DNA of 9,093 nucleotides, from NCBI GenBank assembly GCA_027036915.1, contig JALWCD010000133.1:1-9093 (forward strand), given 5' to 3'. Under the pieces are notes generated by a model. The model had not been told where the DNA came from. It saw nothing but the letters and a program-made list of their open reading frames with translations, and did not search any database. The first letter of the stretch is position 1. Each line of letters begins with the position of its first letter. This stretch comes from Thermodesulfatator sp. (GTDB taxonomy: Bacteria > Desulfobacterota > Thermodesulfobacteria > Thermodesulfobacteriales > Thermodesulfobacteriaceae). The position numbers and the translations under genes are program-made. This document shows positions 1 to 6,654 of the stretch, piece after piece.

Positions 1-14
1 ATCCTGAGGTGCGC

Positions 15-42
15 TTGACACAGGCGGGAGATTCTCTAGCTT
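15..42 (+). promoter_or_regulatory. Candidate sigma70-type promoter for phoB
   Basis: A perfect -35 hexamer TTGACA lies at 15-20. After a 16-bp spacer comes TAGCTT at 37-42, which matches the -10 consensus TATAAT at the first, second and last positions. A start about 7 bp further on would fall at or very near the phoB ATG at 49. No good Shine-Dalgarno sequence precedes that ATG, so the transcript may be leaderless or nearly so. The -10 match is only 3 of 6, so this is a candidate. Confidence 0.4.
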
Positions 43-48
43 GAAAGT

Positions 49-741
49 ATGACGGGGAAACCTCGGGTTCTCATCGTGGAAGACGAACCGGATGTGGCGG
101 ACCTGGAACGTCTGGCTTTCGAGAAGCAGGGGTTCCGGGTGGAGGTGGTGAATTCCGCGGCTCGGGCCTTTGAGGCCCTATCCCGACGCGTTCCGGATCT
201 GGTGATTCTGGATCTCATGCTTCCGGATGAAGACGGCCTTGAAGTCCTGAAGTATCTTCGTTTCCGGAGGGAACTTCAGCTTGTTCCGGTGATCGTGGTT
301 TCGGCCCGGGGGGAGGAGGTGGACCGGGTGCTGGGATTCGAACTCGGCGCGGACGATTACGTGGTGAAACCCTTCAGCCCCCGGGAACTGGTCCTTCGGG
401 CCAGGGCGGTCCTCAAGCGTCTAAAACCCCCGGAAAAATCGACGGTGATTCGTTATGGACCTATTACGCTCTACGAAGAGGAATTCAGGGTGGAGGTGGA
501 GGGGAGAGAGGTCAAGCTCACGCCCATGGAGTTTCGATTGCTGGCCACCCTGATTTCCTCTCCCGGACGGGTTTTCTCGAGAGAGGTCCTTCTGGATCAG
601 ATCTGGGGTTATCAGTACCAGGGATACGCCCGCACGGTGGACACCCATGTGAAACGCCTGCGCAAGAAACTGGGCCCGGCGGCCGAACTCATAGAGACCG
701 TCTGGGGCGTGGGCTACCGGGCGAGGGCGCTCAATGCTTGA
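49..741 (+). CDS. phoB: Phosphate-regulon response regulator PhoB (OmpR family)
   Basis: This is a 230-residue DNA-binding response regulator of the OmpR/PhoB family. The receiver domain covers roughly residues 5-120. It has the acidic pair E11/D12, the predicted phospho-acceptor D55 (in VILDLMLP), the switch serine S85 and the conserved K107 (VVKPF). The winged-helix output domain covers about 133-227, with the recognition helix in RTVDTHVKRLRKKL (195-208) and the closing WGVGYR. An in-frame stop at 37-39 leaves ATG 49 as the earliest possible start, and it fits the usual family N-terminus. The gene overlaps phoR by 8 bp, which implies translational coupling. PhoB naming rests on the linked pst operon and histidine kinase; sequence alone would also allow another OmpR-family regulator. 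Phosphorylated PhoB normally binds Pho boxes upstream of pst genes, and a candidate box lies at 1822-1838. Confidence 0.93.
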   Translation: MTGKPRVLIVEDEPDVADLERLAFEKQGFRVEVVNSAARAFEALSRRVPDLVILDLMLPDEDGLEVLKYLRFRRELQLVPVIVVSARGEEVDRVLGFELGADDYVVKPFSPRELVLRARAVLKRLKPPEKSTVIRYGPITLYEEEFRVEVEGREVKLTPMEFRLLATLISSPGRVFSREVLLDQIWGYQYQGYARTVDTHVKRLRKKLGPAAELIETVWGVGYRARALNA

Positions 742-1855
742 AGTCCTCCTGCCGGCTCTGGGCCTTTTGCTTCCGGGGGGCTATTTCCTGTGGCGCCGGA
801 AGACTTCTTCTGATTCTCGCAAGAGTCCTTCCGAGGCGTCGGATACGGCCCCAACCTCTCCCACAAGCCTCCTTAAGATGGAAGATTGGCCCTGGCCGAT
901 GGCGGTGGTGGATGAGAGGCGCAGACTCCTTGCGGTGACTCCGGCTTTAAAAGCCTTCTTTCCGGCACCGGACCCTCAGAATCTTCTGGAGCTGCCTTTC
1001 CCGGGACTGGTGGAGTTCCACGAGAAGGTCTTCCGTGAGGGACAAAGTGAGGTGGAATTCGAGTGGCGGGGACGCTGGTGGCGACTTCTGGGCCGTCGAA
1101 TCGATCCCGAAAGGGCAGCCCTTTTTCTTGTCGAGATCACCCGGGAGGTGAAACTGGTGGAGAAGAACCGTCTGCTTTCGGCCACCCTGTCCCACGAGTT
1201 CCGCACGCCGCTTACCGCCATAAAGGGTTACGCCGAGGCCCTTGAGGAATATCTACCGGAGGAAGAGTTTCCCCGAAAGGCCCTCTCGGCCATTCTGACC
1301 CATACCGAAAGACTGGCCCGCCTGGTGCGGGACCTGCTTCTTCTTTCTTCCCTCGAGAGCGGTCTCAAACTGCGTCCTGAGCCTGTGACCGCAGGCGATC
1401 TTGTGGAAACCGCCGTTCATCTTCTGGTGCCCCTGATCGAGGAAAAAAAACTGCAGCTTGAAATTTCGGGCTTCCGGGAAGCCCGGCTTTGTGCCGATCG
1501 GGACTATCTGATACAGGCCCTTCTCAAGGTGCTGGAGAACGCCGTGCGGTTTTCTCCAGAGGGAGGGCGTATCCGGATCGAGATAGCCCGGGAGGGAACG
1601 GAGATCCTTTTCCGGATTCGGGACGAGGGGCCCGGCATTCCGGAGGAACTCCGGGAGCGGATCTTTGAGCCCTTTTTTCGGGAGGGCCCCGGAAAGGGGC
1701 TGGGACTGGGGCTGGCTCTTGCCCGACGCCTGGCCGAGGCCCATGGCGGAACCCTCTTCGCGGAGGCCTCCCGCTCCGGGGCCTCTCTGGTTTTCAGGCT
1801 TCCTGCAAATGTCCCCGGGACTTCACAGAAAGTTCACAATAAGGGAGGAGAATAA
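734..1855 (+). CDS. phoR: Phosphate-regulon sensor histidine kinase PhoR
   Basis: This 373-residue sensor kinase partners the PhoB-like regulator it overlaps. Residues 3-20 form one hydrophobic segment, followed by a basic RRK stop-transfer and a Ser/Thr/Pro-rich linker (about 24-47). A PAS-like region (about 51-138) precedes the dimerisation and phosphotransfer domain, with predicted phospho-acceptor H154 in SHEFRTPLT. The HATPase domain shows an N-box (N269 in LENAVRFSPEGG), G1 box DEGPGIP (297-303), F-box FEPFFRE (311-317) and G2 box GLGLGLA (322-328). There is no periplasmic loop, as in classical PhoR proteins that read phosphate status through the Pst transporter and PhoU rather than an external ligand. 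ATG 734 lies inside the end of phoB. The tail after about residue 357 extends past the catalytic domain, and its codons carry the candidate Pho box. Confidence 0.92.
   Translation: MLEVLLPALGLLLPGGYFLWRRKTSSDSRKSPSEASDTAPTSPTSLLKMEDWPWPMAVVDERRRLLAVTPALKAFFPAPDPQNLLELPFPGLVEFHEKVFREGQSEVEFEWRGRWWRLLGRRIDPERAALFLVEITREVKLVEKNRLLSATLSHEFRTPLTAIKGYAEALEEYLPEEEFPRKALSAILTHTERLARLVRDLLLLSSLESGLKLRPEPVTAGDLVETAVHLLVPLIEEKKLQLEISGFREARLCADRDYLIQALLKVLENAVRFSPEGGRIRIEIAREGTEILFRIRDEGPGIPEELRERIFEPFFREGPGKGLGLGLALARRLAEAHGGTLFAEASRSGASLVFRLPANVPGTSQKVHNKGGE
1822..1838 (+). promoter_or_regulatory. Candidate Pho box (PhoB-type direct repeat)
   Basis: Two identical TTCACA hexamers lie at 1822-1827 and 1833-1838, separated by GAAAG. 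The repeat period is 11 bp, the period known for PhoB/PhoP-type sites, and TTCACA resembles the TT(A/T/C)ACA half-sites of Gram-positive PhoP boxes. The site is about 140 bp upstream of pstS, inside the last codons of phoR. Weak -10-like sequence follows (AATAAA 1851-1856 or TAAACT 1853-1858), at 12-14 bp, slightly beyond the usual E. coli spacing. Regulation of pstS by PhoB is inferred from this spacing and context. Confidence 0.5.
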
Positions 1856-1858
1856 ACT

Positions 1859-1946
1859 GAGATCTCTGAAAGAGTTTCCCCTCCTCTCCGGTGATGGCTT
1901 GGGAGGGGAATCTCCCGGAACGAGGGGTATATTACTCAGAGGTCTC
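1859..1946 (+). promoter_or_regulatory. Structured leader between phoR and pstS (nested inverted repeats)
   Basis: The phoR-pstS gap holds nested inverted repeats. An outer stem pairs 1859-1869 with 1936-1946 (11 bp, one being a T-G wobble). A perfect 9-bp inner stem pairs TTCCCCTCC (1876-1884) with GGAGGGGAA (1902-1910). A short alternative hairpin, GGGAG (1901-1905) with CTCCC (1912-1916), reuses the inner 3' arm, so the two cannot form together. No T-run follows, so it is not a simple terminator. It matches no riboswitch family I recognise. It could shape the pstS 5' untranslated region or separate phoBR from pst transcripts. The structure comes from base pairing seen by eye; its function is unknown. 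Confidence 0.4.
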
Positions 1947-1961
1947 GATTCAAACCGCGAT

Positions 1962-1969
1962 AAGGGGGT
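1962..1969 (+). promoter_or_regulatory. Ribosome binding site of pstS
   Basis: A purine-rich AAGGGGGT lies 6 bp before the ATG at 1976. It fixes the pstS start, which also opens a textbook signal peptide. Confidence 0.7.
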
Positions 1970-1975
1970 ATAAAC

Positions 1976-3025
1976 ATGAAAAAATGGCTTCTCCTGATAG
2001 GGCTGGGGCTGCTGGGGTTTTTCTGTGGGTCCGTCCGGGCCGGGGAGGTTACCCTTCTCGGAGCCGGGGCCACTTTCCCCTATCCCCTTTACTCCAAATG
2101 GTTTCACGTCTATTACCAGAAGACCGGGGTCAAGGTGAACTACCAGTCCATTGGTTCCGGAGGGGGAATCCGTCAGATCCTGGCCCGTACGGTGGATTTC
2201 GGGGCCACGGATGCCCCCATGAGCGAGGAAGAACTGGCCAAAGCCCCGGGGAAGATTCTGCACCTTCCCATGGCCCTGGGAGCGGTGGTCGTGGCCTACA
2301 ACGTGCCCGGAGTGCCCTCGGGGCTCAAGCTCACGCCGCAGGTCCTGGCGGACATTTTTCTGGGCAAAATCCGGAAGTGGAACGACCCCCGTATCGTTCA
2401 GCTCAACCCGGGAATCAAATTTCCCGGGCTTCCCATCCTGGTGATCCATCGTTCGGACGGTTCCGGAACCACCTTCAACTTCACCTATTATCTATCTCGG
2501 GTGAGCCCGGAGTGGCGCAAGCGCGTGGGCTACGGCAAGGCCGTACGCTGGCCCACCGGTATCGGTGGTAAGGGTAACGAGGGGGTGACCGGCTACCTCA
2601 AACAATTCCCGGGAGCCATTGGTTACATTGAGCTGGCTTATGCCCACCAGAATAAACTTCCGGTGGCGGCCTTGCAGAACAAAGCCGGAAAATTTATTCG
2701 GCCCACACTTGAGAGCATCTCCGCCGCCGCCAGGACGAATATTCCCCCGGACACCCGGACCCTCATCGTCAATACCGATGCTCCCGAGGGCTATCCGCTT
2801 GCGGCCATGACCTGGATCCTGGTCTATCAGGAGCAGGCTTACGGCGGACGTTCCCTTGAACGGGCCAGGGCCCTGGTGGATCTCCTGTGGTGGTGTGTGC
2901 ATGAGGCCCAGGAGTATAACGAGGCCCTCTTTTACGCGCGTCTTCCGGAGAATCTGGTGCGGATCAACGAAAAACTACTTCGTTCCATAACTTATCGAGG
3001 ACAACCGATCCTGCAGGAAAAATGA
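1976..3025 (+). CDS. pstS: Periplasmic phosphate-binding protein PstS
   Basis: This 349-residue substrate-binding protein captures phosphate in the periplasm and delivers it to PstC/PstA. Residues 1-22 form a Sec signal peptide: positive MKK, a Leu/Gly-rich core, and a likely cleavage after VRA. There is no lipobox cysteine at the cleavage site. The mature part tracks E. coli PstS closely, with GAGATFPYPLYSKW near the N-terminus, IGSGGGIRQI, VDFGATDAP, a GKIRKWNDP segment, the phosphate-binding loop RSDGSGTTFNFTYYL, the GGKGNEGV loop and PGAIGYIELAYA. Length is normal for the family. It lies 120 bp after phoR, behind a candidate Pho box and a structured leader. Its stop overlaps a possible pstC ATG at 3022, though the likelier pstC start is further on. 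The family assignment is secure. Confidence 0.96.
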   Translation: MKKWLLLIGLGLLGFFCGSVRAGEVTLLGAGATFPYPLYSKWFHVYYQKTGVKVNYQSIGSGGGIRQILARTVDFGATDAPMSEEELAKAPGKILHLPMALGAVVVAYNVPGVPSGLKLTPQVLADIFLGKIRKWNDPRIVQLNPGIKFPGLPILVIHRSDGSGTTFNFTYYLSRVSPEWRKRVGYGKAVRWPTGIGGKGNEGVTGYLKQFPGAIGYIELAYAHQNKLPVAALQNKAGKFIRPTLESISAAARTNIPPDTRTLIVNTDAPEGYPLAAMTWILVYQEQAYGGRSLERARALVDLLWWCVHEAQEYNEALFYARLPENLVRINEKLLRSITYRGQPILQEK

Positions 3026-3068
3026 GGGGCCGGCGGCCGAAAGGGCTTGCCTCCCCCTTCCGGCCTCT
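3025..3068 (+). repeat. Inverted repeat (mRNA hairpin) between pstS and pstC
   Basis: Just after the pstS stop, 3035-3045 pairs with 3055-3065 (10 of 11 positions, one A-C mismatch) around a 9-nt loop. A competing fold pairs 3025-3033 with 3060-3068 (9 bp, one G-T). Neither is followed by a T-run, so a terminator is unlikely. Hairpins here commonly protect the upstream binding-protein message and lower permease expression in ABC operons. That role is an inference from position. Confidence 0.4.
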
Positions 3069-3084
3069 GGTAAAAGAGGGTGTC

Positions 3085-3957
3085 ATGCGTATACGGGATC
3101 CCGATCGGGTCTTTCGGTTCGTATGCTGGGGCCTGGCGGTGGGGCTGGTGGCCCTGGTGGTGGGCATAGGGCTTACCCTTCTTGCCGGAAGTCTTCCCAG
3201 CCTCAAGACCTTTGGCCTCAAGTTTCTCTGGGGACGGGTCTGGGATCCGGTGAACGAAGAATTCGGGGCCCTGCCCTTCGTGGTGGGCACCCTGGTGACC
3301 TCCGTTCTGGCCCTGCTGATCACTATCCCGTTTGCTCTTTCTTCGGGCATTTTCCTGGCCGAGTATGCTCCCCCGAAAATAGCCGGTCCGCTTTCCTCGC
3401 TGGTGGAGCTGCTGGCGGGTATCCCCTCGGTGATCTATGGACTCTGGGCCCTTTTTTATCTGGTGCCGCTTGTGCGCTGGTTCGAAATGAAGGTGGGGGC
3501 CCCGCCCTTCGGTCTCGGGCTGCCCACGGCTTCCCTGGTGCTGGCCATCATGATCCTCCCCTATGCGGCCTCCATCACCCGGGAGGTTCTCAGAATGGTT
3601 CCCCACGAACTTAAGGAAGCGGCTTACGGACTGGGCGCCACCAAGTGGGAGGTCATCCGTCGGGTCTGTCTCCCCTACGGGCTTTCGGGGATCGTGGCCG
3701 GCTTTCTTCTTTCTCTAGGCCGGGCCCTGGGGGAGACCATGGCCGTGACCATGGTCATCGGGAACCGTTCCGAGATGCCGCAGAGCCCCTGGGATCTGGC
3801 CAACACCATGGCCAGTGTCATAGCCAACGAATTTACCGAGGCCTCCAGGGACCTCCACCTCTCGGCCCTGATCGAGATCGGGTTGTTGCTTTTTCTCATC
3901 ACCCTGATCGTGAACACCGTGGCCCGCATCATTATCGTAAGGCTTGAGGTGAAATGA
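3085..3957 (+). CDS. pstC: Phosphate ABC transporter permease PstC
   Basis: This inner-membrane permease is 290 residues from ATG 3085, or 311 from the in-frame ATG 3022 that overlaps the pstS stop. I prefer 3085. AAGAGGG (3074-3080) sits 4 bp before it. The product then begins with a short charged segment and runs into the first membrane helix (FVCWGLAVGLVALVVGIG). The 21 extra residues of the longer form are Arg/Pro-rich, do not look like PstC and are encoded over a hairpin. About six membrane segments are visible. The ABC-permease EAA loop (EAAYGLGATKWEVIRRVCLP) contacts PstB and is followed by LGRALGETMAVTMVIGN, typical of PstC. The FGLKFLWGRVWDP and FGALPF segments after helix 1 also match PstC. 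It overlaps pstA by 4 bp (ATGA). It pairs with PstA to form the phosphate channel. Confidence 0.94.
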   Translation: MRIRDPDRVFRFVCWGLAVGLVALVVGIGLTLLAGSLPSLKTFGLKFLWGRVWDPVNEEFGALPFVVGTLVTSVLALLITIPFALSSGIFLAEYAPPKIAGPLSSLVELLAGIPSVIYGLWALFYLVPLVRWFEMKVGAPPFGLGLPTASLVLAIMILPYAASITREVLRMVPHELKEAAYGLGATKWEVIRRVCLPYGLSGIVAGFLLSLGRALGETMAVTMVIGNRSEMPQSPWDLANTMASVIANEFTEASRDLHLSALIEIGLLLFLITLIVNTVARIIIVRLEVK

Positions 3958-4799
3958 AGGGGCTCTTCTGGCGCAAATTGAAGGATCGGCTGGCCTTTTT
4001 TCTCATTCTGATCCTGGCCCTGCTGCCGGCGCTTCCCCTCATCCATATCCTCTATGGTATCCTGAAACAGGGACTGGCCAGTCTTTCCTGGGAATTTTTC
4101 GTCCATCTGTCCCGGCCCCCGGGCGAGGAGGGGGGCGGAGTGGGTAACGCCATCCTGGGTACGGTGATGCTGGCCGTGCTGGCCTCGCTGATGGCCGTGC
4201 CCGTGGGAGTCCTTTGCGGGGTCTACCTTTCGGAATACGCCCGGGGTAAATTCGGCGAGGTGGTGCGGATCTCCGCGGACGTGCTTCAGGGCGTGCCCTC
4301 CATCGTGCTCGGTATCGTGGCCTACCTCTGGGTGGTCAAACCTATGGGGCATTTTTCGGCCCTCTCCGGGGCGGTGGCCCTGGCCATCATGATGCTTCCG
4401 GTGATCGTGCGTTCCACCGAGGAGATCCTCAAGATGATTCCCGAGACCCTGCGGGAGGCTTCCCTGGCTCTGGGGGTCAACTACTGGCGTACGGTTCTCA
4501 AGGTGCTGATTCCCACCGGTCTGGTGGGAATCAGCACCGGGATCCTCCTTTCCCTGGCCCGCATCATGGGAGAGACCGCACCGCTTCTCTTTACGGCCTT
4601 CGGAAACCCCTTCTGGAACCTGAATCCTCTGCAACCGGTGGAGGCCCTGCCCCTTACGGTCTTCAAATACGCCATCAGTCCCTACGAGGAATGGATCCGT
4701 CAGGCCTGGGGGGCCAGCGTGGTCCTTACCCTCATGGTCCTGGGGCTGAATCTCTTTTCCCGATTTCTGGCCTGGAGGCTGGGAGGTCATGGCCGCTGA
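3954..4799 (+). CDS. pstA: Phosphate ABC transporter permease PstA
   Basis: This is the second, 281-residue inner-membrane permease of the phosphate importer. Residues 13-38 form the first hydrophobic helix, and further membrane segments lie at about 66-92, 108-127, 135-153, 187-215 and 254-272. The EAA loop is [20 protein letters not shown] (168-187), followed by the PstA-typical [18 protein letters not shown] (201-218). The loop [17 protein letters not shown] before helix 2 is also characteristic. The start ATG overlaps the pstC stop as ATGA, and the gene end overlaps pstB by 11 bp, so pstC, pstA and pstB appear translationally coupled. Length is typical. No anomalies seen. Confidence 0.95.
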   Translation: MKGLFWRKLKDRLAFFLILILALLPALPLIHILYGILKQGLASLSWEFFVHLSRPPGEEGGGVGNAILGTVMLAVLASLMAVPVGVLCGVYLSEYARGKFGEVVRISADVLQGVPSIVLGIVAYLWVVKPMGHFSALSGAVALAIMMLPVIVRSTEEILKMIPETLREASLALGVNYWRTVLKVLIPTGLVGISTGILLSLARIMGETAPLLFTAFGNPFWNLNPLQPVEALPLTVFKYAISPYEEWIRQAWGASVVLTLMVLGLNLFSRFLAWRLGGHGR

Positions 4800-5574
4800 G
4801 ACCGTGGTTGAGCCCCGCGAGCCCGCCATCTTCGATATCCGGGATCTCTGGGCTTATTATGGCGAAAAACCCGCCATCCGGAGCGTCACCCTGAAGATCC
4901 CGGAAAAGAGGGTCACGGCCATCATGGGGCCTTCAGGTTGCGGAAAGACCACCTTCATCCGCTGTTTGAACCGTCTGCACGAACTCACCCCAGGGGCCCG
5001 GGTGCAGGGGGAGATCCTCCTGCGGGGCGAAAACATCCTTGAGATGGATCCGGTCCTGGTGCGCCGGCGGGTGGGGATGGTCTTCCAGCGTCCGAATCCC
5101 TTCCCCACCATGACCATCTACGACAATGTGCTTGCGGGCTACAAGTTGTTGGGGATAAAACTCCGGCGGGAGGAGGCCGACCGGATCGTGGAGGAGGCCC
5201 TGCGCAAGGCCGCTCTCTGGGACGAGGTCAAGGACAGTCTCCATAAACGGGGGACCTATCTTTCCGGAGGGCAGCAGCAGCGGCTCTGCATCGCCCGGGC
5301 GCTCGCGGTCAAACCCGAGGTCCTTCTCATGGACGAGCCCACCTCGGCCCTGGACCCCAAGTCCACGGCCAAGATCGAGGAACTGGTGGTGGAGTTAAAG
5401 CAGAGCGTGACCATCGTAATCGTGACCCACAACATCGCCCAGGCCGGCCGGGTTTCGGATTATACGGCCTTTTTTTACCTGGGGGAACTGGTGGAGTTCG
5501 GTCCCACCTCGCATCTTTTCACCGTCCCCCGGGACAAGCGGACCGAGGAATTCCTTAAGGGGAAATTCGGCTGA
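4789..5574 (+). CDS. pstB: Phosphate ABC transporter ATP-binding protein PstB
   Basis: This 261-residue cytoplasmic ATPase powers the PstCA permease. Visible motifs are Walker A GPSGCGKT (47-54), Q-loop Q100 in [10 protein letters not shown] (the RPNPFP run is a PstB hallmark), signature LSGGQQQR (158-165), Walker B VLLMDE (178-183), D-loop SALD (186-189) and switch H214 in VTHN. The C-terminus, with [17 protein letters not shown] and a final [10 protein letters not shown], is also PstB-like. The start ATG lies in the end of pstA. GGAGG at 4774-4778 is a plausible ribosome binding site; a second run at 4781-4786 sits too close to the ATG. The stop shares one base with the next gene (TGATG). 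PhoU, the usual downstream partner that links Pst to PhoR signalling, is not found in this window. Confidence 0.97.
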   Translation: MAAETVVEPREPAIFDIRDLWAYYGEKPAIRSVTLKIPEKRVTAIMGPSGCGKTTFIRCLNRLHELTPGARVQGEILLRGENILEMDPVLVRRRVGMVFQRPNPFPTMTIYDNVLAGYKLLGIKLRREEADRIVEEALRKAALWDEVKDSLHKRGTYLSGGQQQRLCIARALAVKPEVLLMDEPTSALDPKSTAKIEELVVELKQSVTIVIVTHNIAQAGRVSDYTAFFYLGELVEFGPTSHLFTVPRDKRTEEFLKGKFG

Positions 5575-5840
5575 TGCGGGTCTTCCTTACGGCCTTTCTT
5601 ACGGTCTTTCTGGCCGAGCTGGGAGACAAGACCCAGCTTGCGGCCCTGGGCCTTGCGGCCCGGGAAAAACGTTTCTGGCCGGTCTTTTTGGGAGCGGCCC
5701 TGGCCCTGGTGCTCTCCTCGGCCCTGGGGGTGGCCGCCGGGCGACTCCTGGGGGAAGTGCTACCCCTCAAGTTCATCCGCTGGGGAGCCGGGATGCTCTT
5801 TATCCTGCTGGGAGCCCTGATGATATGGGGAAAGATCTGA
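5574..5840 (+). CDS. Half-size GDT1/UPF0016 (TMEM165) family membrane protein
   Basis: This 88-residue integral membrane protein has one UPF0016 repeat. The family motif E-x-G-D-K-T appears as ELGDKTQ (15-21) in the first helix, with two further helices at about 35-57 and 67-86. Characterised members (TMEM165, yeast Gdt1p, cyanobacterial and bacterial Mn exporters) move Mn2+ or Ca2+, probably in exchange for protons, and contain two such repeats. A half-size protein must pair with itself or with a second half encoded elsewhere. ATG 5574 shares one base with the pstB stop, so it is likely translated by coupling. Its 3' end overlaps the next gene by 16 bp. Placement directly after pstB, where phoU is expected, is unusual. 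The family call is firm; metal specificity and oligomeric state are inferred. Confidence 0.85.
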   Translation: MRVFLTAFLTVFLAELGDKTQLAALGLAAREKRFWPVFLGAALALVLSSALGVAAGRLLGEVLPLKFIRWGAGMLFILLGALMIWGKI

Positions 5841-6307
5841 GGCTTTCCGAGTTTGAAAAACGCCTGGTGGATCTCCTTGCCGAGGGTCTGCCCCTGGTGG
5901 AAAGACCCTATTTGGCCCTGGCCGAAAGGCTCGGGGTGAGCGAGGAAGAGGTGATTTCCGCTATCCGGGGACTCCTTGAGAAAGGAGTCATTCGAAGACT
6001 CGGAGCTACCATTCGACACAATCTCTCCGGTTACGAGGGCAACGTCATGGTGGCCTGGCGGGTCCCGGCCGAGCGGGTGGAGGAAGTGGGAGAGAGGCTG
6101 GCATCCCAGCCCTTTATCACCCACTGCTACCTTCGTCGGACCTATCCCGACTGGCCCTACAACCTCTATACCATGGTCCATGCCGAGTCCGAGGAGGCCT
6201 GCCGGAAATTGGTGGAAAAACTTTCGCGGGAGCTCGATCTTCCGGACTACGAGATGCTCTTTACAGAAAAGGAGATCGTGCGGCGGACGAGAAAGTATTT
6301 CTCATGA
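5825..6307 (+). CDS. Siroheme decarboxylase subunit (AhbA/AhbB type, Lrp/AsnC fold)
   Basis: This 160-residue protein has the Lrp/AsnC architecture. A helix-turn-helix-like N-terminal domain (about 8-65; LAERLGVSEEEVISAIRGLLEKGVIRRLGA) is followed by a ferredoxin-like ligand-binding domain. The signature HCYLRRTYPDWPYNLYTMVH (in the middle of the second domain) is typical of AhbA/AhbB and the related NirD/L/G/H proteins. These decarboxylate siroheme to didecarboxysiroheme, or act in the heme d1 route, rather than regulating transcription. Without alignment I cannot say whether it is AhbA or AhbB. The usual heterodimer partner and AhbC/AhbD are not in the window. The linked hemL supports a tetrapyrrole role. 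ATG 5825 lies 16 bp inside the preceding gene, with GGAG at 5811-5814 as a possible ribosome binding site. The stop overlaps the next start as ATGA. Many databases would label it an AsnC-family regulator. Confidence 0.82.
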   Translation: MGKDLRLSEFEKRLVDLLAEGLPLVERPYLALAERLGVSEEEVISAIRGLLEKGVIRRLGATIRHNLSGYEGNVMVAWRVPAERVEEVGERLASQPFITHCYLRRTYPDWPYNLYTMVHAESEEACRKLVEKLSRELDLPDYEMLFTEKEIVRRTRKYFS

Positions 6308-6654
6308 GAACCCTTTCTCCCGAGAGGAAAAAGAGGTACATGGAGCTCGTGGGAGAAGCCCTCTCCCGGGCCTTTCCCGAAGCGGACATCGTCTTCTTTG
6401 GATCGCTCGTTGAGGGCGATTTTTCCGAAAGACTTTCCGACATTGACGTAGCCCTTTATCTGGGTCGTCCTCTTGGGGATCAAGAATACGTAAGGCTTCT
6501 CAAGGTCCTTGAGGAGGAGATACCCCTTCTTCGTCGGATAGAGGTGGTGGATCTCGCCCGGGTGAGAGACAAAGATTTCTTGCGGAAGATCATAAAAAGA
6601 GGTCACCTGTGGAAAGGTTCCAGCGAAAGATTGCAAAGCTTGATCGAGCGGTAA
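6304..6654 (+). CDS. Minimal nucleotidyltransferase, MntA/HI0073-like (antitoxin candidate)
   Basis: This 116-residue protein is a small nucleotidyltransferase of the DNA polymerase beta superfamily. The catalytic motif runs from G33-S34 to D46-x-D48 (FFGSLVEGDF then SDIDVAL). A third carboxylate is probably E80 or D83 in RRIEVVDL. Spacing between GS and DxD is 11 residues, one more than the common GSX10DXD pattern. In characterised MntA/HepT pairs this enzyme adds AMP groups to a tyrosine of the HEPN toxin and so neutralises it. HI0073/HI0074 of Haemophilus is a structural relative. The start overlaps the previous stop as ATGA; an internal ATG at 6340, preceded by AAGAGGT, is an alternative start. 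It overlaps the HEPN gene by 46 bp. An antitoxin role is inferred from the pairing. Codon use looks a little less GC-biased than in pst and hemL. Confidence 0.85.
   Translation: MRTLSPERKKRYMELVGEALSRAFPEADIVFFGSLVEGDFSERLSDIDVALYLGRPLGDQEYVRLLKVLEEEIPLLRRIEVVDLARVRDKDFLRKIIKRGHLWKGSSERLQSLIER

Noticed and set aside
1928..1933. TATATT as a -10 element for a second pstS promoter
   Set aside because: No acceptable -35 or Pho-type repeat at the proper distance; the upstream sequence is G-rich hairpin sequence.
1857..1973. Possible leader peptide starting at CTG 1857 after the AGGGAGGAG at 1842-1850 and ending 2 bp before pstS
   Set aside because: It would need a rare CTG start, the frame simply continues an open shadow frame of phoR, and the purine run is explained by the phoR Lys-Gly-Gly-Glu codons. 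Kept as a remote possibility only.
1891..2571. 226-codon + strand open frame overlapping the start of pstS
   Set aside because: It is out of frame with pstS, has no family features and is explained by the GC-biased third positions of pstS.
3675..4829. Long minus-strand open frame (384 codons) opposite pstC and pstA
   Set aside because: Low-complexity His/Gly/Gln-rich translation with no recognisable domain; it is the antisense shadow of GC-rich permease genes that have full family matches.
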